This document shows positions 26,652-36,057 of a DNA stretch of 64,000 bases, in pieces (position 1 is the stretch's first letter; each line of letters begins with the position of its first letter). The notes beneath the pieces were generated by a model that did no database searches, was not told the origin of the DNA, and saw nothing but the letters and a program-made list of their open reading frames with translations. The translations under genes and the position numbers were made by a program. Origin of the DNA: Nostoc linckia FACHB-104 (GTDB lineage: Bacteria > Cyanobacteriota > Cyanobacteriia > Cyanobacteriales > Nostocaceae); contig NZ_JACJQJ010000020.1 in NCBI RefSeq assembly GCF_014696615.1, positions 1-64,000 on the forward strand, in the 5' to 3' direction.

Positions 26652-27377
26652 TTAAACTTGGGAAAATTTGGCTTGCAAGTTGTCGCAAGGGCCGTCATAA
26701 ATAATTCGTCCTGCTTCTACAACGATCGCGCGTTGGGCATATTCGGCAGCGATGCCCAAATCATGCAAAACTGTGACAATGGTCATCCCTTGGGCGTGCA
26801 ATTCTGATAAAGTCTGCATTACCTGCTGACAGGCTAAGACATCTAAGCCAGTAATCGGTTCGTCAGCTAATAATATTTGTGGTGATTGGATTAAAGCCCG
26901 GGCGATCGCCACTCGTTGTTGTTGTCCACCACTAAGTTGACTGGTTTTTTGGGCGGCTAACTCTCTTAAACCCAACTGATCTAATAACTCTAATGCAAAA
27001 AGGCGATCGCGGTGGGGAAATCCCCATAAGGTTTGCCAAGTGGTGCGATTACCCAGCCGTCCGCATAGAACATTTTCTACTGCTGATAATTGCCTAATCA
27101 ATCCGCCGCCTTGAAACAACATCCCTACATCCCGGCGAATTGCAGTTAATGTACGCTTACTCAGTGTGACACCATTGATTTGAATTTCTCCCTTGGCTAG
27201 GGGAACCAACCCAACAAGCGATCGCAATAGGGTAGACTTACCTGCACCATTAAGTCCCAACAACACCACAAATTCACCCCGCTTAATTTGGCAATTAATC
27301 CCATTTAAGATAGGGCGATGGAGAGATGCAGCATAAGCTGTCTCTAAATTGTGGCACTCAATGATATGGTCGTTCAT
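26652..27377 (-). CDS. phnC: Phosphonate/phosphite-type ABC transporter ATPase
   Basis: A 241-residue ABC ATPase. Walker A GLNGAGKST (about 41-49), Q-loop MLFQGGGLI, signature LSGGQQQR, Walker B ILLADEP and the switch His in VTVLHDLG are all intact. It energises the transporter formed with the adjacent PhnE permease and PhnD binding protein. The closest family is PhnC, by gene order and sequence. It lies 9 bp before phnE and about 145 bp after phnD. Confidence 0.92.
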   Translation of the reverse strand: MNDHIIECHNLETAYAASLHRPILNGINCQIKRGEFVVLLGLNGAGKSTLLRSLVGLVPLAKGEIQINGVTLSKRTLTAIRRDVGMLFQGGGLIRQLSAVENVLCGRLGNRTTWQTLWGFPHRDRLFALELLDQLGLRELAAQKTSQLSGGQQQRVAIARALIQSPQILLADEPITGLDVLACQQVMQTLSELHAQGMTIVTVLHDLGIAAEYAQRAIVVEAGRIIYDGPCDNLQAKFSQV

Positions 27378-27521
27378 CCCTAGTTCAATTCCACTAAACA
27401 GTTAATTGATAGTTTTCAGCTAGCAGTTATAACGATTTTCACATTGGTGAGGTACGAAAGGAGAAAAGGAAAAAACCTTTACCCTTTCACCTTTCCCCTG
27501 CATCACTTACTGACAACTGAA

Positions 27522-28496
27522 TTAAGGTGCAATCCCAACACGTGTTAGTGCATCCCGGACGGGTGCTAGGTGACGATTGTGATCGACTCTTACCAACTCT
27601 GTAGAGTTATACAAATTGCGTAATAACGCGTTATTTTGTGATTGATTTAACTTGAGAAGGGCGTTTATAATTTTTTCGCGATCTGGTGCGGAAATGTCGT
27701 CATCAATAGCGATACCGTGGGCTGGTACACCAGGAATGCGATGCAGTACGCGTAACTTGCTCTTTTCTTCTGGTGTGATATACGGGCTGTTGAGCGCGTA
27801 TTCTGATACTGCGGCTACATCAGCTTGACCGCGTACCACGGCTTGCAAGGCTTTGCTGTAATTACCACCGTAGCTAACTTGACCAAAGAAACCATCTAAG
27901 CGATCGCTACTTTGGACAAATCCTTGTTTGACCAATTCACCTACAGGGAAAATAAACCCAGAACCAGAAGTAGGCGAAGTAAACGCCATTCTTTTACCAC
28001 GCAACTGTTCTAGAGTAGCCTTTGCGTTATTTCTGCTTTTTAAAGGGCTATTGCTGGGGACAACAAATACTGAACTATAAGTGTGTCTTCCAGAATAATT
28101 ATCACGGACTTCAGCTAAGTACAAACGAGAATTTGCTAACTGTTCAGCCTTCAACGCTGGACGGCTACTCAAGAAAGCAACATCAGCCCGATTTGCTCTC
28201 AAAGCTTCTACCGCCGCTGTATCATCGCCTACTTGGGCTTTGACTGGTATTCCCAATTCTTTTGATAAAAATGCTCCAACTGCATTCGCCTTATTTTGCA
28301 AATCTGTAGAATCAGATCTGCTAGGAAAAACTACTGTCAAAGTTTTTAGTTTTTGGGCTACTAAAGTTGGTGCTTGTTGATTAAAAGTTAAATTAGCGCT
28401 CGTCGCTTGCATTACCCCGAACGTGCTGATTGCTAGACCTGCCAATGAGACCAATGCAGATCCAGCAATCAACAAGCCCTTATTGCTCACACTCAT
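27522..28496 (-). CDS. phnD: Phosphate/phosphite/phosphonate ABC transporter binding protein
   Basis: A 324-residue periplasmic binding protein of the PhnD/PtxB family. An N-terminal signal sequence (about 1-34, ending QATSA) precedes the type II binding fold with LKTLTVVFPSRSD and FTSPTSGSGFIFPVGEL, the latter the oxyanion-binding loop. It is first in the phnD-C-E set. I looked for a PHO box upstream and found no convincing one, so phosphate control is only a family expectation. Ligand specificity cannot be read by eye. Confidence 0.9.
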   Translation of the reverse strand: MSVSNKGLLIAGSALVSLAGLAISTFGVMQATSANLTFNQQAPTLVAQKLKTLTVVFPSRSDSTDLQNKANAVGAFLSKELGIPVKAQVGDDTAAVEALRANRADVAFLSSRPALKAEQLANSRLYLAEVRDNYSGRHTYSSVFVVPSNSPLKSRNNAKATLEQLRGKRMAFTSPTSGSGFIFPVGELVKQGFVQSSDRLDGFFGQVSYGGNYSKALQAVVRGQADVAAVSEYALNSPYITPEEKSKLRVLHRIPGVPAHGIAIDDDISAPDREKIINALLKLNQSQNNALLRNLYNSTELVRVDHNRHLAPVRDALTRVGIAP

Positions 28497-28727
28497 TGAT
28501 CACTCTCCATTAGGAAGTATTCTCAGTATTTTTGCAAATAACTTGCAACTAATTCAATATAAAAATCTAGGGCTTTTAGGAGTAAAAGTCAACATTGGGA
28601 CTTTTTAGCCCAGCAGCCAATCTTTTAGAGACAGCATCGACCAAACCCACAATTTCATGAATTATGGTGTAGTGTCTTTGGTTGTGTAATGCCATTTCAT
28701 ACCAAGTTGCAATCAAACAGAGTATCT

Positions 28728-28803
28728 GTCATTGCGACTGGAACACAGTGAAGGGAAGTAATCCCATAATTTTAGGCGATTACGTTGCTAGGCTCGTAAT
28801 GAC
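28728..28803. repeat. REP-like element GTCATTGCGA...TCGTAATGAC
   Basis: Outer arms at 28728-28737 and 28794-28803 pair with one mismatch. Inner parts gaagtaatcc and ggcgattac resemble the widespread GTCATTGCGA-GCAATCGC bacterial REP type. It occupies the gap between urtE and phnD, where no gene is seen. Confidence 0.65.
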
Positions 28804-28847
28804 GTAATTCCGTGACTTTTGCGTAAGTCCTATTACGAAATTAATGA

Positions 28848-29546
28848 CTAAACTGCCAAAAAACGTTGAATTACATCTTGGCTGAGTTCATTGGTGGAAC
28901 CAGAAGCCACAATACCGCCTTTTTGCATGGCGTAATAGTAATCAGCCTGGCGGACAAAATGTAAGTGTTGTTCTACCAATAAAACAGAAATTCCTGTGGT
29001 TTCAACAATGCGGCGAACTGCAGCTTCAATTTCTAGGATGATTGAGGGTTGAATACCTTCTGTGGGTTCATCTAAGACGAGTAATCGAGGCTGTCCCATT
29101 AAAGCACGTGCGATCGCCAGTTGTTGTTGCTGTCCTCCACTTAAATCACCACCCATCCGCGACAGCATGGTTTTTAAAACTGGAAATAAGCTAAAAATTT
29201 CCTCGGGAATCTCAGCTTTTTTTACTGGTTTCTGTCTAGCTTCTAACCCCAGCAGCAAATTTTCTTTAACTGTTAACCGGGGAATAATTTCTCGTCCTTG
29301 GGGAACATAACCAATTCCCAATTTCGCCCTTTGATCGGGGGATTTAGAATTGATTAAATTTCCTTCTAAATTAATTGTGCCACTGCGGGGTTTGAGTAAA
29401 CCCATGATACTTTTAAGTAGAGTTGTTTTACCAACTCCATTGCGTCCAATTAGGCAGATCATTTGCCCAGATGGTACATGCAAATCTACGTTGCGAAGAA
29501 TATGGCTTTCACCGTAGTAAACGTTAAGGTTAGAGATGTTTAGCAT
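28848..29546 (-). CDS. urtE: Urea ABC transporter ATPase UrtE
   Basis: A 232-residue branched-chain-type (LivF-like) ATPase. Walker A GRNGVGKTT (about 34-42), signature LSGGQQQQLAIARAL, Walker B LLVLDEPTEGIQ and GIGYVPQGREIIPRLTVKENL support UrtE. It is the last gene of urtABCDE. It is separated from urtD by 134 bp that hold a palindrome and an STRR cluster, an unusually repeat-rich spacer inside an operon. Confidence 0.95.
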   Translation of the reverse strand: MLNISNLNVYYGESHILRNVDLHVPSGQMICLIGRNGVGKTTLLKSIMGLLKPRSGTINLEGNLINSKSPDQRAKLGIGYVPQGREIIPRLTVKENLLLGLEARQKPVKKAEIPEEIFSLFPVLKTMLSRMGGDLSGGQQQQLAIARALMGQPRLLVLDEPTEGIQPSIILEIEAAVRRIVETTGISVLLVEQHLHFVRQADYYYAMQKGGIVASGSTNELSQDVIQRFLAV

Positions 29547-29561
29547 AGAATTTTAATTGAA

Positions 29562-29587
29562 GAGACGCGATTCATCGCGTCTGTACA
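29562..29587. repeat. Dispersed palindrome, AGAGACGCGATTCATCGCGTCTGTAC copy
   Basis: Third copy of the family at 13957 and 22491. The arms agacgcgat and atcgcgtct are perfect. It sits between urtD and urtE. Confidence 0.8.
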
Positions 29588-29608
29588 AGAGTCAAAAATT
29601 ATTTATCT

Positions 29609-29678
29609 TTCCCCAATACCCAGTCCCCAGTCCCCAATACCCAGTCCCCAATACCCAGTCCCCAATACCCAGTCCCCA
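29609..29678. repeat. STRR cluster (CCCCAGT, CCCAATA) inside urt operon
   Basis: Alternating heptamers ccccagt and ccaatac repeat about nine times in the urtD-urtE spacer, ending a few bases after the urtD stop. Confidence 0.85.
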
Positions 29679-29680
29679 AC

Positions 29681-30424
29681 TTACTCTTGCTGTCCTAAAT
29701 AAACTTCAATTACCTTTGGATCATTCTGCACTTCTTCAAAATTGCCTTCACACAAGACTGAACCTTCATGTAATACTGTGACTCTGCGGGCAATTTGACG
29801 TACAAATTCCATATCATGTTCAATAACTAAAATTGAATGATCCTGGGCAAGTGTTAACAGTAATTCGCCAATATTGTAGGTTTCTTCATCTGTTAAACCT
29901 GCGACTGGTTCATCAACTAGCAATAAGTCAGGAGACTGGGCTACTAACATTCCAATTTCTAGACGTTGCTTTTCTCCGTGAGATAGTAAAGCTGCGGGGA
30001 TGTCTGCTTTGACAGTTAAACCAATTGTTTCTAATAAACCTTTGATACTATTTTTTTCTGAACTTTCAGCACGACCGAATAAGGTAGAGAAAACATTTTT
30101 ATTGCGGTTGCTGGTAATTTCTAAATTTTCTCTTGGGGTTAAATTGAGATATATTCTTGGCGTTTGAAATTTGCGCCCAATTCCTCGGCGCGCAATTTCA
30201 TGTTCGGGTAAAGAACGAATATTTTTACCTTTAAATAAAACCCTTCCGATAGTGGGTTGGACTTTCCCTGTAATTACATCCAAAAATGTGGTCTTACCAG
30301 CGCCATTGGGGCCAATTACTACTCGCAATTCCCCTACATCCATACTAAAATTTAACTGGTTGAGTGCTTTAAAGCCATCAAAACTTACAGTTACGTTTTC
30401 AGTTTCCAAAATTTTGGCGTTCAT
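29681..30424 (-). CDS. urtD: Urea ABC transporter ATPase UrtD
   Basis: A 247-residue LivG-like ATPase. Walker A GPNGAGKTT (about 37-45), the unusual signature LSHGEKQRLEIGMLVAQ (typical of UrtD), Walker B LLLVDEPVAGL and switch His in VIEHDMEFV are visible. Together with UrtE it powers the UrtB-UrtC permease pair. Its first codons overlap the 3' end of urtC by 26 bp, indicating translational coupling. Confidence 0.95.
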   Translation of the reverse strand: MNAKILETENVTVSFDGFKALNQLNFSMDVGELRVVIGPNGAGKTTFLDVITGKVQPTIGRVLFKGKNIRSLPEHEIARRGIGRKFQTPRIYLNLTPRENLEITSNRNKNVFSTLFGRAESSEKNSIKGLLETIGLTVKADIPAALLSHGEKQRLEIGMLVAQSPDLLLVDEPVAGLTDEETYNIGELLLTLAQDHSILVIEHDMEFVRQIARRVTVLHEGSVLCEGNFEEVQNDPKVIEVYLGQQE

Positions 30425-31520
30425 GTTGCACTTCCGGGTCTTCTTCTAAGCTGGGATATGTGGAAATTTCTTGAGGAGGTTTGATAAAAGGAATCTTTTG
30501 CTGACGCAACCATCCGACTAGTCCATCAGGAAGCACCGTAACGACTATTAAAAATAGTGCGCCTTGGAAAAATAGCCAGATTTCAGCAAATTGTTCGCTT
30601 AAAAAAGCACGGGCATAATTAACTAATAAAGTACCAACAATCGCCCCAATTAAAGTAGCCCTTCCTCCTACAGCTACCCAAATTACCATTTCAATGGAAA
30701 AAGCAATATCCATTGCCCTGGGTGAGACAGAACCACTTTGTAAAGTGTAAAATGCTCCTGCAATCCCTGCGATCGCACCGGAAACTGCAAACACTAGTGT
30801 TTTATATTCTGTCGGGTCATAGCCAGAAAATCTCACTCGGCTTTCATCATCGCGAATGGCGATTAATAATTTCCCAAAACGTCCGCTTGTCAACCAGCGA
30901 CAAAGTGCGTAGGTAGCGGCGAGAAAGATTACCGTAAGCGTGTAGAAAATAAATTTGGTTTTTGGGTCGCTAACTGTGGCACCAAACAAAGTTGTAAAAT
31001 CTATCAGCCCGTTGGTACCGTTAAAAAATTGTTGTTGACCGTTAAAGAAATTAAAAAAGACAATAATTGCGGCTTGGGTCAAAATCGAAAAATAAACGCC
31101 TTTAATGCGATTGCGAAATACTAAATATCCTAAAAGTCCCGCCAGCACACCGGGAATTAGCACCACCGACACGGCTGCTATGGGAAAAGAATAAAAAGGC
31201 TTCCAAAACCAGGGAAGTTCGGTAACACCATACAATCCCATGAAATCCGGTAACTCACCAGATGGAACTTGCAACTTCAGGTACATAGCGATCGCGTATC
31301 CACCCAAGCCAAAGAAAATCCCATGTCCCAAACTGAGTAAGCCAGTATAACCCCAAATCAAATCAATAGCTAAAGCCACAATCGCCAGGGATAAAAATCG
31401 CCCCAACAAATTTAAGCGAAACTCAGACAACACCACTGGCATAATCAAAATCAGGATGAGTGCGATCGCCACTACTACCCCAACTTCAATTAATATTAAC
31501 CTTCCTGCCTTTCTTTTCAT
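30399..31520 (-). CDS. urtC: Urea ABC transporter permease UrtC
   Basis: A 373-residue LivM-like permease with eight or more membrane spans. The family motif AIDLIWGYTGLLSLGHGIFFGLGGY lies near residues 48-72, and AIAGIAGAFYTLQSGSVSP follows in the second half. A basic N-terminus (MKRKAGR) and a charged C-terminal tail are cytosolic. It is 40 bp after urtB and overlaps urtD. Confidence 0.95.
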   Translation of the reverse strand: MKRKAGRLILIEVGVVVAIALILILIMPVVLSEFRLNLLGRFLSLAIVALAIDLIWGYTGLLSLGHGIFFGLGGYAIAMYLKLQVPSGELPDFMGLYGVTELPWFWKPFYSFPIAAVSVVLIPGVLAGLLGYLVFRNRIKGVYFSILTQAAIIVFFNFFNGQQQFFNGTNGLIDFTTLFGATVSDPKTKFIFYTLTVIFLAATYALCRWLTSGRFGKLLIAIRDDESRVRFSGYDPTEYKTLVFAVSGAIAGIAGAFYTLQSGSVSPRAMDIAFSIEMVIWVAVGGRATLIGAIVGTLLVNYARAFLSEQFAEIWLFFQGALFLIVVTVLPDGLVGWLRQQKIPFIKPPQEISTYPSLEEDPEVQHERQNFGN

Positions 31521-31560
31521 TTCTTACTTTGCATCCTTAGCGGTTTCTTCCCCAAAAATC

Positions 31561-32721
31561 TTAAGCATCAACAGTACGCCCTTTTTGAGGAAAAATCCCC
31601 GCAGGTTTCCACTGCAAAAACAGAATAATCAGGACAAATACCATCACCTTTGCCATACTTGTAGTGGCAAAAAAATTAAGAAATTCTGCCAAAGGCTTCA
31701 CAGGAGTTAATAACAAAGCCAGAGTTCCCGAACCAATTAAAAAGTTAGCTGTACCAATTCCTAAAGCAGCAACAATAGTACCTGCTAAGTTACCCACACC
31801 ACCGACAACCACAACCATAAAAGTGTCGATAATGTAATTTTGTCCCGTATTTGGCCCTACAGAACCGAGTAAACTAATCGCACAACCAGCCACACCCGCT
31901 AAACCAGAACCTAAGGCAAAAGTGATTGCATCAACTGTTTGAGTTGGGATACCTAAACAAGCACTCATACTGCGGTTTTGAGTCACCGACCTAATTCTTA
32001 ATCCCCACTTAGAACGTTGTAAGAAGAGATAAATTCCTGCTACGCAGATGATTGTTAAAGCAATAATAAATAACCTCGCAAAAGGTAATTGCACACCAGC
32101 TACAGATATGCCAGCTTGCAACCATCTTGGTGCGGTTACATCCACATTTTGCGCCCCAAACCAAGGCTGTGTTACTGCTAGTTTGTAAGTTTGACTTAAT
32201 AAATTACCTGTGGTGATGGTGATTGCTAAAGATAGCAATAAAATTACTGCCACAACCCAGTTACGCACTCTCTCTAAATTATTGCGGGAATTTAAAAACC
32301 ATAAACCCCCAAAAAATAATAGAGAAAACAAGACCAAGCAAATCAACAACACCCAGTTCACACTGCGGACAAACTGTTGAAATATTAAACTCACTCCCCA
32401 AGTTGCCAACAGAGTTTCTAGCGGTCGTCCATAAAGATAACGAATCACACCTTTCTCTAGAATTAATCCGATAAAAGCTGTGAAAATGAAAGCGATAATT
32501 AACGCCAAAAAGATATAAATTTCAAACCAAAATCCACCTAATTGTTTACAGCCATTTTGCACAACGAATGTGGTATAAGCGCCAAACATCATCAATTCGC
32601 CATGCGCCATATTAATTACGCCCATCAAGCCAAATATAATGGCTAATCCCAATGCCGCAATTAACAATACAGAACCAATACTAATTCCATTAAATACCGC
32701 ATCTAAAAAACCTGTTAACAC
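31561..32721 (-). CDS. urtB: Urea ABC transporter permease UrtB
   Basis: A 386-residue LivH-like permease. FGLMGVINMAHGELMMFGAY near the N-terminus and RSMSACLGIPTQTVDAITFALGSG in the second half are characteristic of UrtB. About 100 residues in the middle (128-215) carry extra helices and a soluble loop, normal for UrtB compared with LivH. It follows urtA by about 170 bp containing a taattgg repeat. Only one copy is present. Confidence 0.95.
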   Translation of the reverse strand: MLTGFLDAVFNGISIGSVLLIAALGLAIIFGLMGVINMAHGELMMFGAYTTFVVQNGCKQLGGFWFEIYIFLALIIAFIFTAFIGLILEKGVIRYLYGRPLETLLATWGVSLIFQQFVRSVNWVLLICLVLFSLLFFGGLWFLNSRNNLERVRNWVVAVILLLSLAITITTGNLLSQTYKLAVTQPWFGAQNVDVTAPRWLQAGISVAGVQLPFARLFIIALTIICVAGIYLFLQRSKWGLRIRSVTQNRSMSACLGIPTQTVDAITFALGSGLAGVAGCAISLLGSVGPNTGQNYIIDTFMVVVVGGVGNLAGTIVAALGIGTANFLIGSGTLALLLTPVKPLAEFLNFFATTSMAKVMVFVLIILFLQWKPAGIFPQKGRTVDA

Positions 32722-32844
32722 TTTTTTAACCTAATGATGAGGATTTTGTTTGGTATTTGAAAGAGTAAACAGGGAACAGGGAATAAAGCATAATTGAAAT
32801 TTTGATGTTCCCTAAGTATTGAAAGTAGGGTAACCAATGCCTAA

Positions 32845-32888
32845 GCTACTCATAATTGGTAATCGGTAATTACCAATTACTCATTACC
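32845..32888. repeat. TAATTGG repeat with inverted copies
   Basis: Short inverted units attggtaatcggtaattaccaatt lie between urtA and urtB. This could form a hairpin that lowers readthrough from the abundant urtA message, but that is inference. Confidence 0.5.
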
Positions 32889-32894
32889 TAGCCT

Positions 32895-34211
32895 TTAGGC
32901 TTTTTTGTACTTACCACCCTTAGCCGGATCTGACCAATCACAAGCATATCCCTTAGTTTCTTTCACAAATTGATTCCAAGGAACTGGCTCAACAGGCGCA
33001 GGTGTAGCATAGACAATATTAAACAAACCATCGTCTCTCACTTCACCAATTCGCACAATTTTAGATATGTGATGATTGGCGTTGACTGTGACTTTACCTT
33101 CTGGTGCATCTATGGTTTGTCCATAAGCCGCAGCACGTACTTTCGCTAAGTCAGGACTACCTGCTTTTTGTACTGCTTGCTTCCACAAATAAACAGCAAT
33201 ATATGCAGCTTCCATCGGGTCATTTGTTACCCGTTCTGCGCCATATTCTTTCTTGAAAGCTTCCACAAATTTCTTATTAGCAGGTGTGTCTACTGTTTGG
33301 AAGTAATTCCAAGCTGCATAGTGACCTTTCAGATATTCCACACCAATGGCTTTAACTTCTTCTTCGGCAATACTTACCGACATCGAAGGATATTTATCTG
33401 GCGTTAATCCTGCACCTTTTAATTGCTTAAAGAAAGCCACATTACTATCACCATTTAAGGTGTTGTAAATCACGCCTCCATTAGGCAAAGCTTGCTTAAT
33501 TTTGGTGATAATTGGTGTAACTTCTGTGTTACCTAACGGTAAATAATCTTCACCAACTGTTTTGCCACCTAGCGCTTCTAATTGAGCTTTAATAATGGTG
33601 TTAGCAGTGCGAGGAAAGACGTAATCTGAACCGACTAAAAAGAATTCTTTACCCTTATTTTTTAACAGCCAATCAACAGAAGGTTCAATTTGTTGATTGG
33701 GTGCTGCGCCTGTGTAAAAGATGTTTTTAGAACACTCTTGACCTTCATACTGCACAGGATACCACAGCATATGGTCTTTACTTTCAAAAACTGGCTTGAC
33801 ATTCTTGCGGCTAGCAGAAGTCCAACAGCCAAAAACTACCGCTACCTTATCTTGATCGATCAGCTTAGTAGCTTTTTCTCTAAAGGTATCCCAGTTAGAA
33901 GCACCGTCTTCTACGACAGCTTCAATCTGTTTTCCTAAAACACCACCAGCTGCATTGATTTCCTTAATTGCTAATTTCTCAGCATCAACAACGCTTTTTT
34001 CACTAATAGCCATTGTGCCACTGAGAGAATGCAAAATCCCAACTTTGATCGTGTTACCGCTAGTAGCCGCAGCCGGCACAGCAGTAGTAGATGTAGCTGG
34101 AGTATTAGTAGCAGTTGGGGTTTCAGTTGTACAAGCCTTGAGAAAAATTGTGCTACCGAGAGTTGCGGAACCGTATATTAAAAACCTGCGTCTGTTAAAT
34201 CGTCTACTCAT
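32895..34211 (-). CDS. urtA: Urea ABC transporter substrate-binding lipoprotein UrtA
   Basis: A 438-residue type I binding protein. The N-terminus combines a twin-arginine-like RRRFLIYG with a lipobox FLKAC (Cys at 27), so it may be exported folded and lipid-anchored. A Thr/Ala-rich linker leads to [17 protein letters not shown], then [11 protein letters not shown] and [11 protein letters not shown], all UrtA-typical. It heads urtABCDE, which takes up urea as nitrogen source and recovers leaked urea. An NtcA-type promoter precedes it, as in other cyanobacteria. Confidence 0.97.
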   Translation of the reverse strand: MSRRFNRRRFLIYGSATLGSTIFLKACTTETPTATNTPATSTTAVPAAATSGNTIKVGILHSLSGTMAISEKSVVDAEKLAIKEINAAGGVLGKQIEAVVEDGASNWDTFREKATKLIDQDKVAVVFGCWTSASRKNVKPVFESKDHMLWYPVQYEGQECSKNIFYTGAAPNQQIEPSVDWLLKNKGKEFFLVGSDYVFPRTANTIIKAQLEALGGKTVGEDYLPLGNTEVTPIITKIKQALPNGGVIYNTLNGDSNVAFFKQLKGAGLTPDKYPSMSVSIAEEEVKAIGVEYLKGHYAAWNYFQTVDTPANKKFVEAFKKEYGAERVTNDPMEAAYIAVYLWKQAVQKAGSPDLAKVRAAAYGQTIDAPEGKVTVNANHHISKIVRIGEVRDDGLFNIVYATPAPVEPVPWNQFVKETKGYACDWSDPAKGGKYKKA

Positions 34212-34281
34212 TATCTTTTTTACTTCTCCTCACAAGGATTTAGCTAACTTTTTAGCTAGCTGTAAATATCATTAAATTGTG

Positions 34282-34324
34282 ATATTAGTTCCATTTTTAA
34301 CCCATAAAAAGTTATCAATTATAC
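34282..34324 (-). promoter_or_regulatory. Probable NtcA-activated promoter of urtA
   Basis: On the minus strand GTA-N8-AAC (34324-34311) differs by one base from the NtcA consensus GTA-N8-TAC. It is followed after 23 nt by TAATAT (34287-34282), a TAN3T -10 box. Spacing fits class II NtcA promoters, with transcription starting about 60-70 nt before the ATG at 34211. This is pattern matching only. Confidence 0.55.
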
Positions 34325-34627
34325 AAAATCTTGATTTTAGACAACAAAAATAGAATTTCAATGAATTAAAGTTAATAAAAATTTATGTTTTTGTAGCATT
34401 AAGGAGTGAATAAGGTTCAGTTTCTGTGGTATTTTTCGGTGTTTATTATGTATATTTATCTGCAAAAAATACGTACTTTGCAACAAAGAAACGTTGGCAT
34501 GAGTTAGATTAAATATAGTTAAATTTCAGGCTACGTTGTGGCAAAGCCTAACGTAATGAAATAAATGGGCTATTACGGCTAAAATTCCTACTAATTCAAA
34601 TAATATTTGCCACACATCAATTATTAA

Positions 34628-34653
34628 TAAGGGCGCACAACTGTGCGCCCTTA
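34628..34653. repeat. Perfect palindrome TAAGGGCGCACA...TGTGCGCCCTTA
   Basis: A 12-bp perfect stem with only two bases between arms. It lies downstream of the RidA-fusion gene and upstream of urtA. A relative, gggcgtaca...tgtacgccc, is at 55155-55178. Confidence 0.75.
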
Positions 34654-34740
34654 GGTCATTTTTTACATTCTGTTTGCAACTTGATATAGGAATCCGATTT
34701 GATTTCTGAAAAAATCTCAGCACAAAAAGCTTTGGCTCAG

Positions 34741-34770
34741 ATGCGTTACGCTATCGCTAACGCATCCTAC
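34741..34770. repeat. Dispersed palindrome ATGCGTTACGCTATCGCTAACGCAT
   Basis: Stem atgcgtta (34741-34748) with taacgcat (34758-34765). This is the reverse-oriented copy of 24011-24042, located 57 bp past the stop of the RidA-fusion gene. Apart from the palindromes and the NtcA-like site, 34325-34826 shows no gene. Confidence 0.8.
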
Positions 34771-34826
34771 GTGAACTTGATATTAAATGTATGTATCAAG
34801 CGATCGCACAACCTGAGCAATCAACC

Positions 34827-35948
34827 TCAAATGACTGCGATACAATCAATCTCTACCAACACATCTTTTGGTAACCGCGATACCTCTACACAAGCACGGG
34901 CTGGCGCTGTATCTTCGGGAAAATATTTTGCGTAAATTGCATTTACTGCCGCAAAATCATTCATATCTGCGAGAAAGACAGTGGTTTTTACCACATTGTC
35001 AAATTTTGCCCCTGCTGCGGTCAAAATAGCTTCTAAATTAGCCATTACCTGCTCAGTTTGCTTTTTCACATCATCAGTATAGACAACCTGACCGATGCGA
35101 GGATCGATCGCAATTTGTCCAGCCACAAACACCATTTGACCAGAAGCTGCGATCGCTTGATTATATGGCCCCACTGGTTCCGGTGCATTATCAGTACGAA
35201 TAACTTGACGTGTCATAGATACTACTTTTTCCCAAGATGCTTTTTGCTCACCGACTTCCACCTCACAGGCGATCGGTTTGTAAACTTCTCCATCAGGCAT
35301 TATCGCACCAGTTAGGTCAGCATCTTTAAAGCTCGCTCCGTAGATATTTGCTCCGCTTAAATTCGCCTTCTTCAAGTTTGCACCATCAAAGTTTGCCATT
35401 ATCAAGTTAGCTTCTGAAAGACATGCTCTTTCTAGATTTGCTTCTTGTAACAAAGCTTTCCCAAGCTGAGTGCGTCTAAGATAGGCTCCACACAAATCTG
35501 TATAAGTCAGGTTCAAATCCGACAAATCAAATTTTTCAAAGTTCACGCCTCGGAGTTTAGCTTTTTGGAAATTTACACCTTTAAGATTCACTCCAGTTAG
35601 GTCAACTTGGGTTAAGTTTACTTGAGTCAGGTCTGCCCCAGTGAGATTTGCATCTTTCAAGTTCGCACAGCTTAGGTTTGCACCGCTAAGGTCTGTCCAG
35701 CTTAGATCAAGTAAACCACCTTGCACCCTCATCAAATTTGCACCTCTTAGAGATGCTCTAGAGAGACTTGTTTCCCAAAGATTCGCTTTTGTTAGTGTTG
35801 TCTCGCTTAAGTCTGCTCCATTCAAATTTGCTTTGTATAGGTCTACCTCACTCAAATTTTTGCCTTTGAGGTCTACTCCTTGAAGATTAACTGAATGAAA
35901 TTTCCGTTGACCTTGTGCGTATTTCTCCAAAAATTCTTCAGCATCCAT
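34827..35948 (-). CDS. Pentapeptide-repeat protein fused to RidA (Rid family deaminase)
   Basis: A 373-residue two-domain protein. Residues about 18-215 are pentapeptide repeats of the A(D/N)LXX type forming a right-handed beta-helix. Residues 245-373 are a complete Rid domain, starting [20 protein letters not shown], as free RidA does. Arg351 (APARACVE) and Glu366 match the E. coli RidA residues Arg105 and Glu120 needed for 2-aminoacrylate/imine deaminase activity. A linker of about 30 residues joins them with no stop. The internal ATG at 35216 could also give a free 129-residue RidA. The pentapeptide part may tether or oligomerise the enzyme; that is inference. Confidence 0.88.
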   Translation of the reverse strand: MDAEEFLEKYAQGQRKFHSVNLQGVDLKGKNLSEVDLYKANLNGADLSETTLTKANLWETSLSRASLRGANLMRVQGGLLDLSWTDLSGANLSCANLKDANLTGADLTQVNLTQVDLTGVNLKGVNFQKAKLRGVNFEKFDLSDLNLTYTDLCGAYLRRTQLGKALLQEANLERACLSEANLIMANFDGANLKKANLSGANIYGASFKDADLTGAIMPDGEVYKPIACEVEVGEQKASWEKVVSMTRQVIRTDNAPEPVGPYNQAIAASGQMVFVAGQIAIDPRIGQVVYTDDVKKQTEQVMANLEAILTAAGAKFDNVVKTTVFLADMNDFAAVNAIYAKYFPEDTAPARACVEVSRLPKDVLVEIDCIAVI

Positions 35949-36057
35949 AATGCACCTTTAAATACCTCTGACACAGTATAATCTCGATATTTTTGCATCA
36001 AAGGTATCTTCTCTTTCCCCTTCTTCGCGCCCTCTGCGTCCTCTGCGGTTCGTTCCC

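Noticed and set aside
28500-28610. Search for a PHO box upstream of phnD
   Set aside because: No pair of 8-bp direct repeats with the right spacing was seen.
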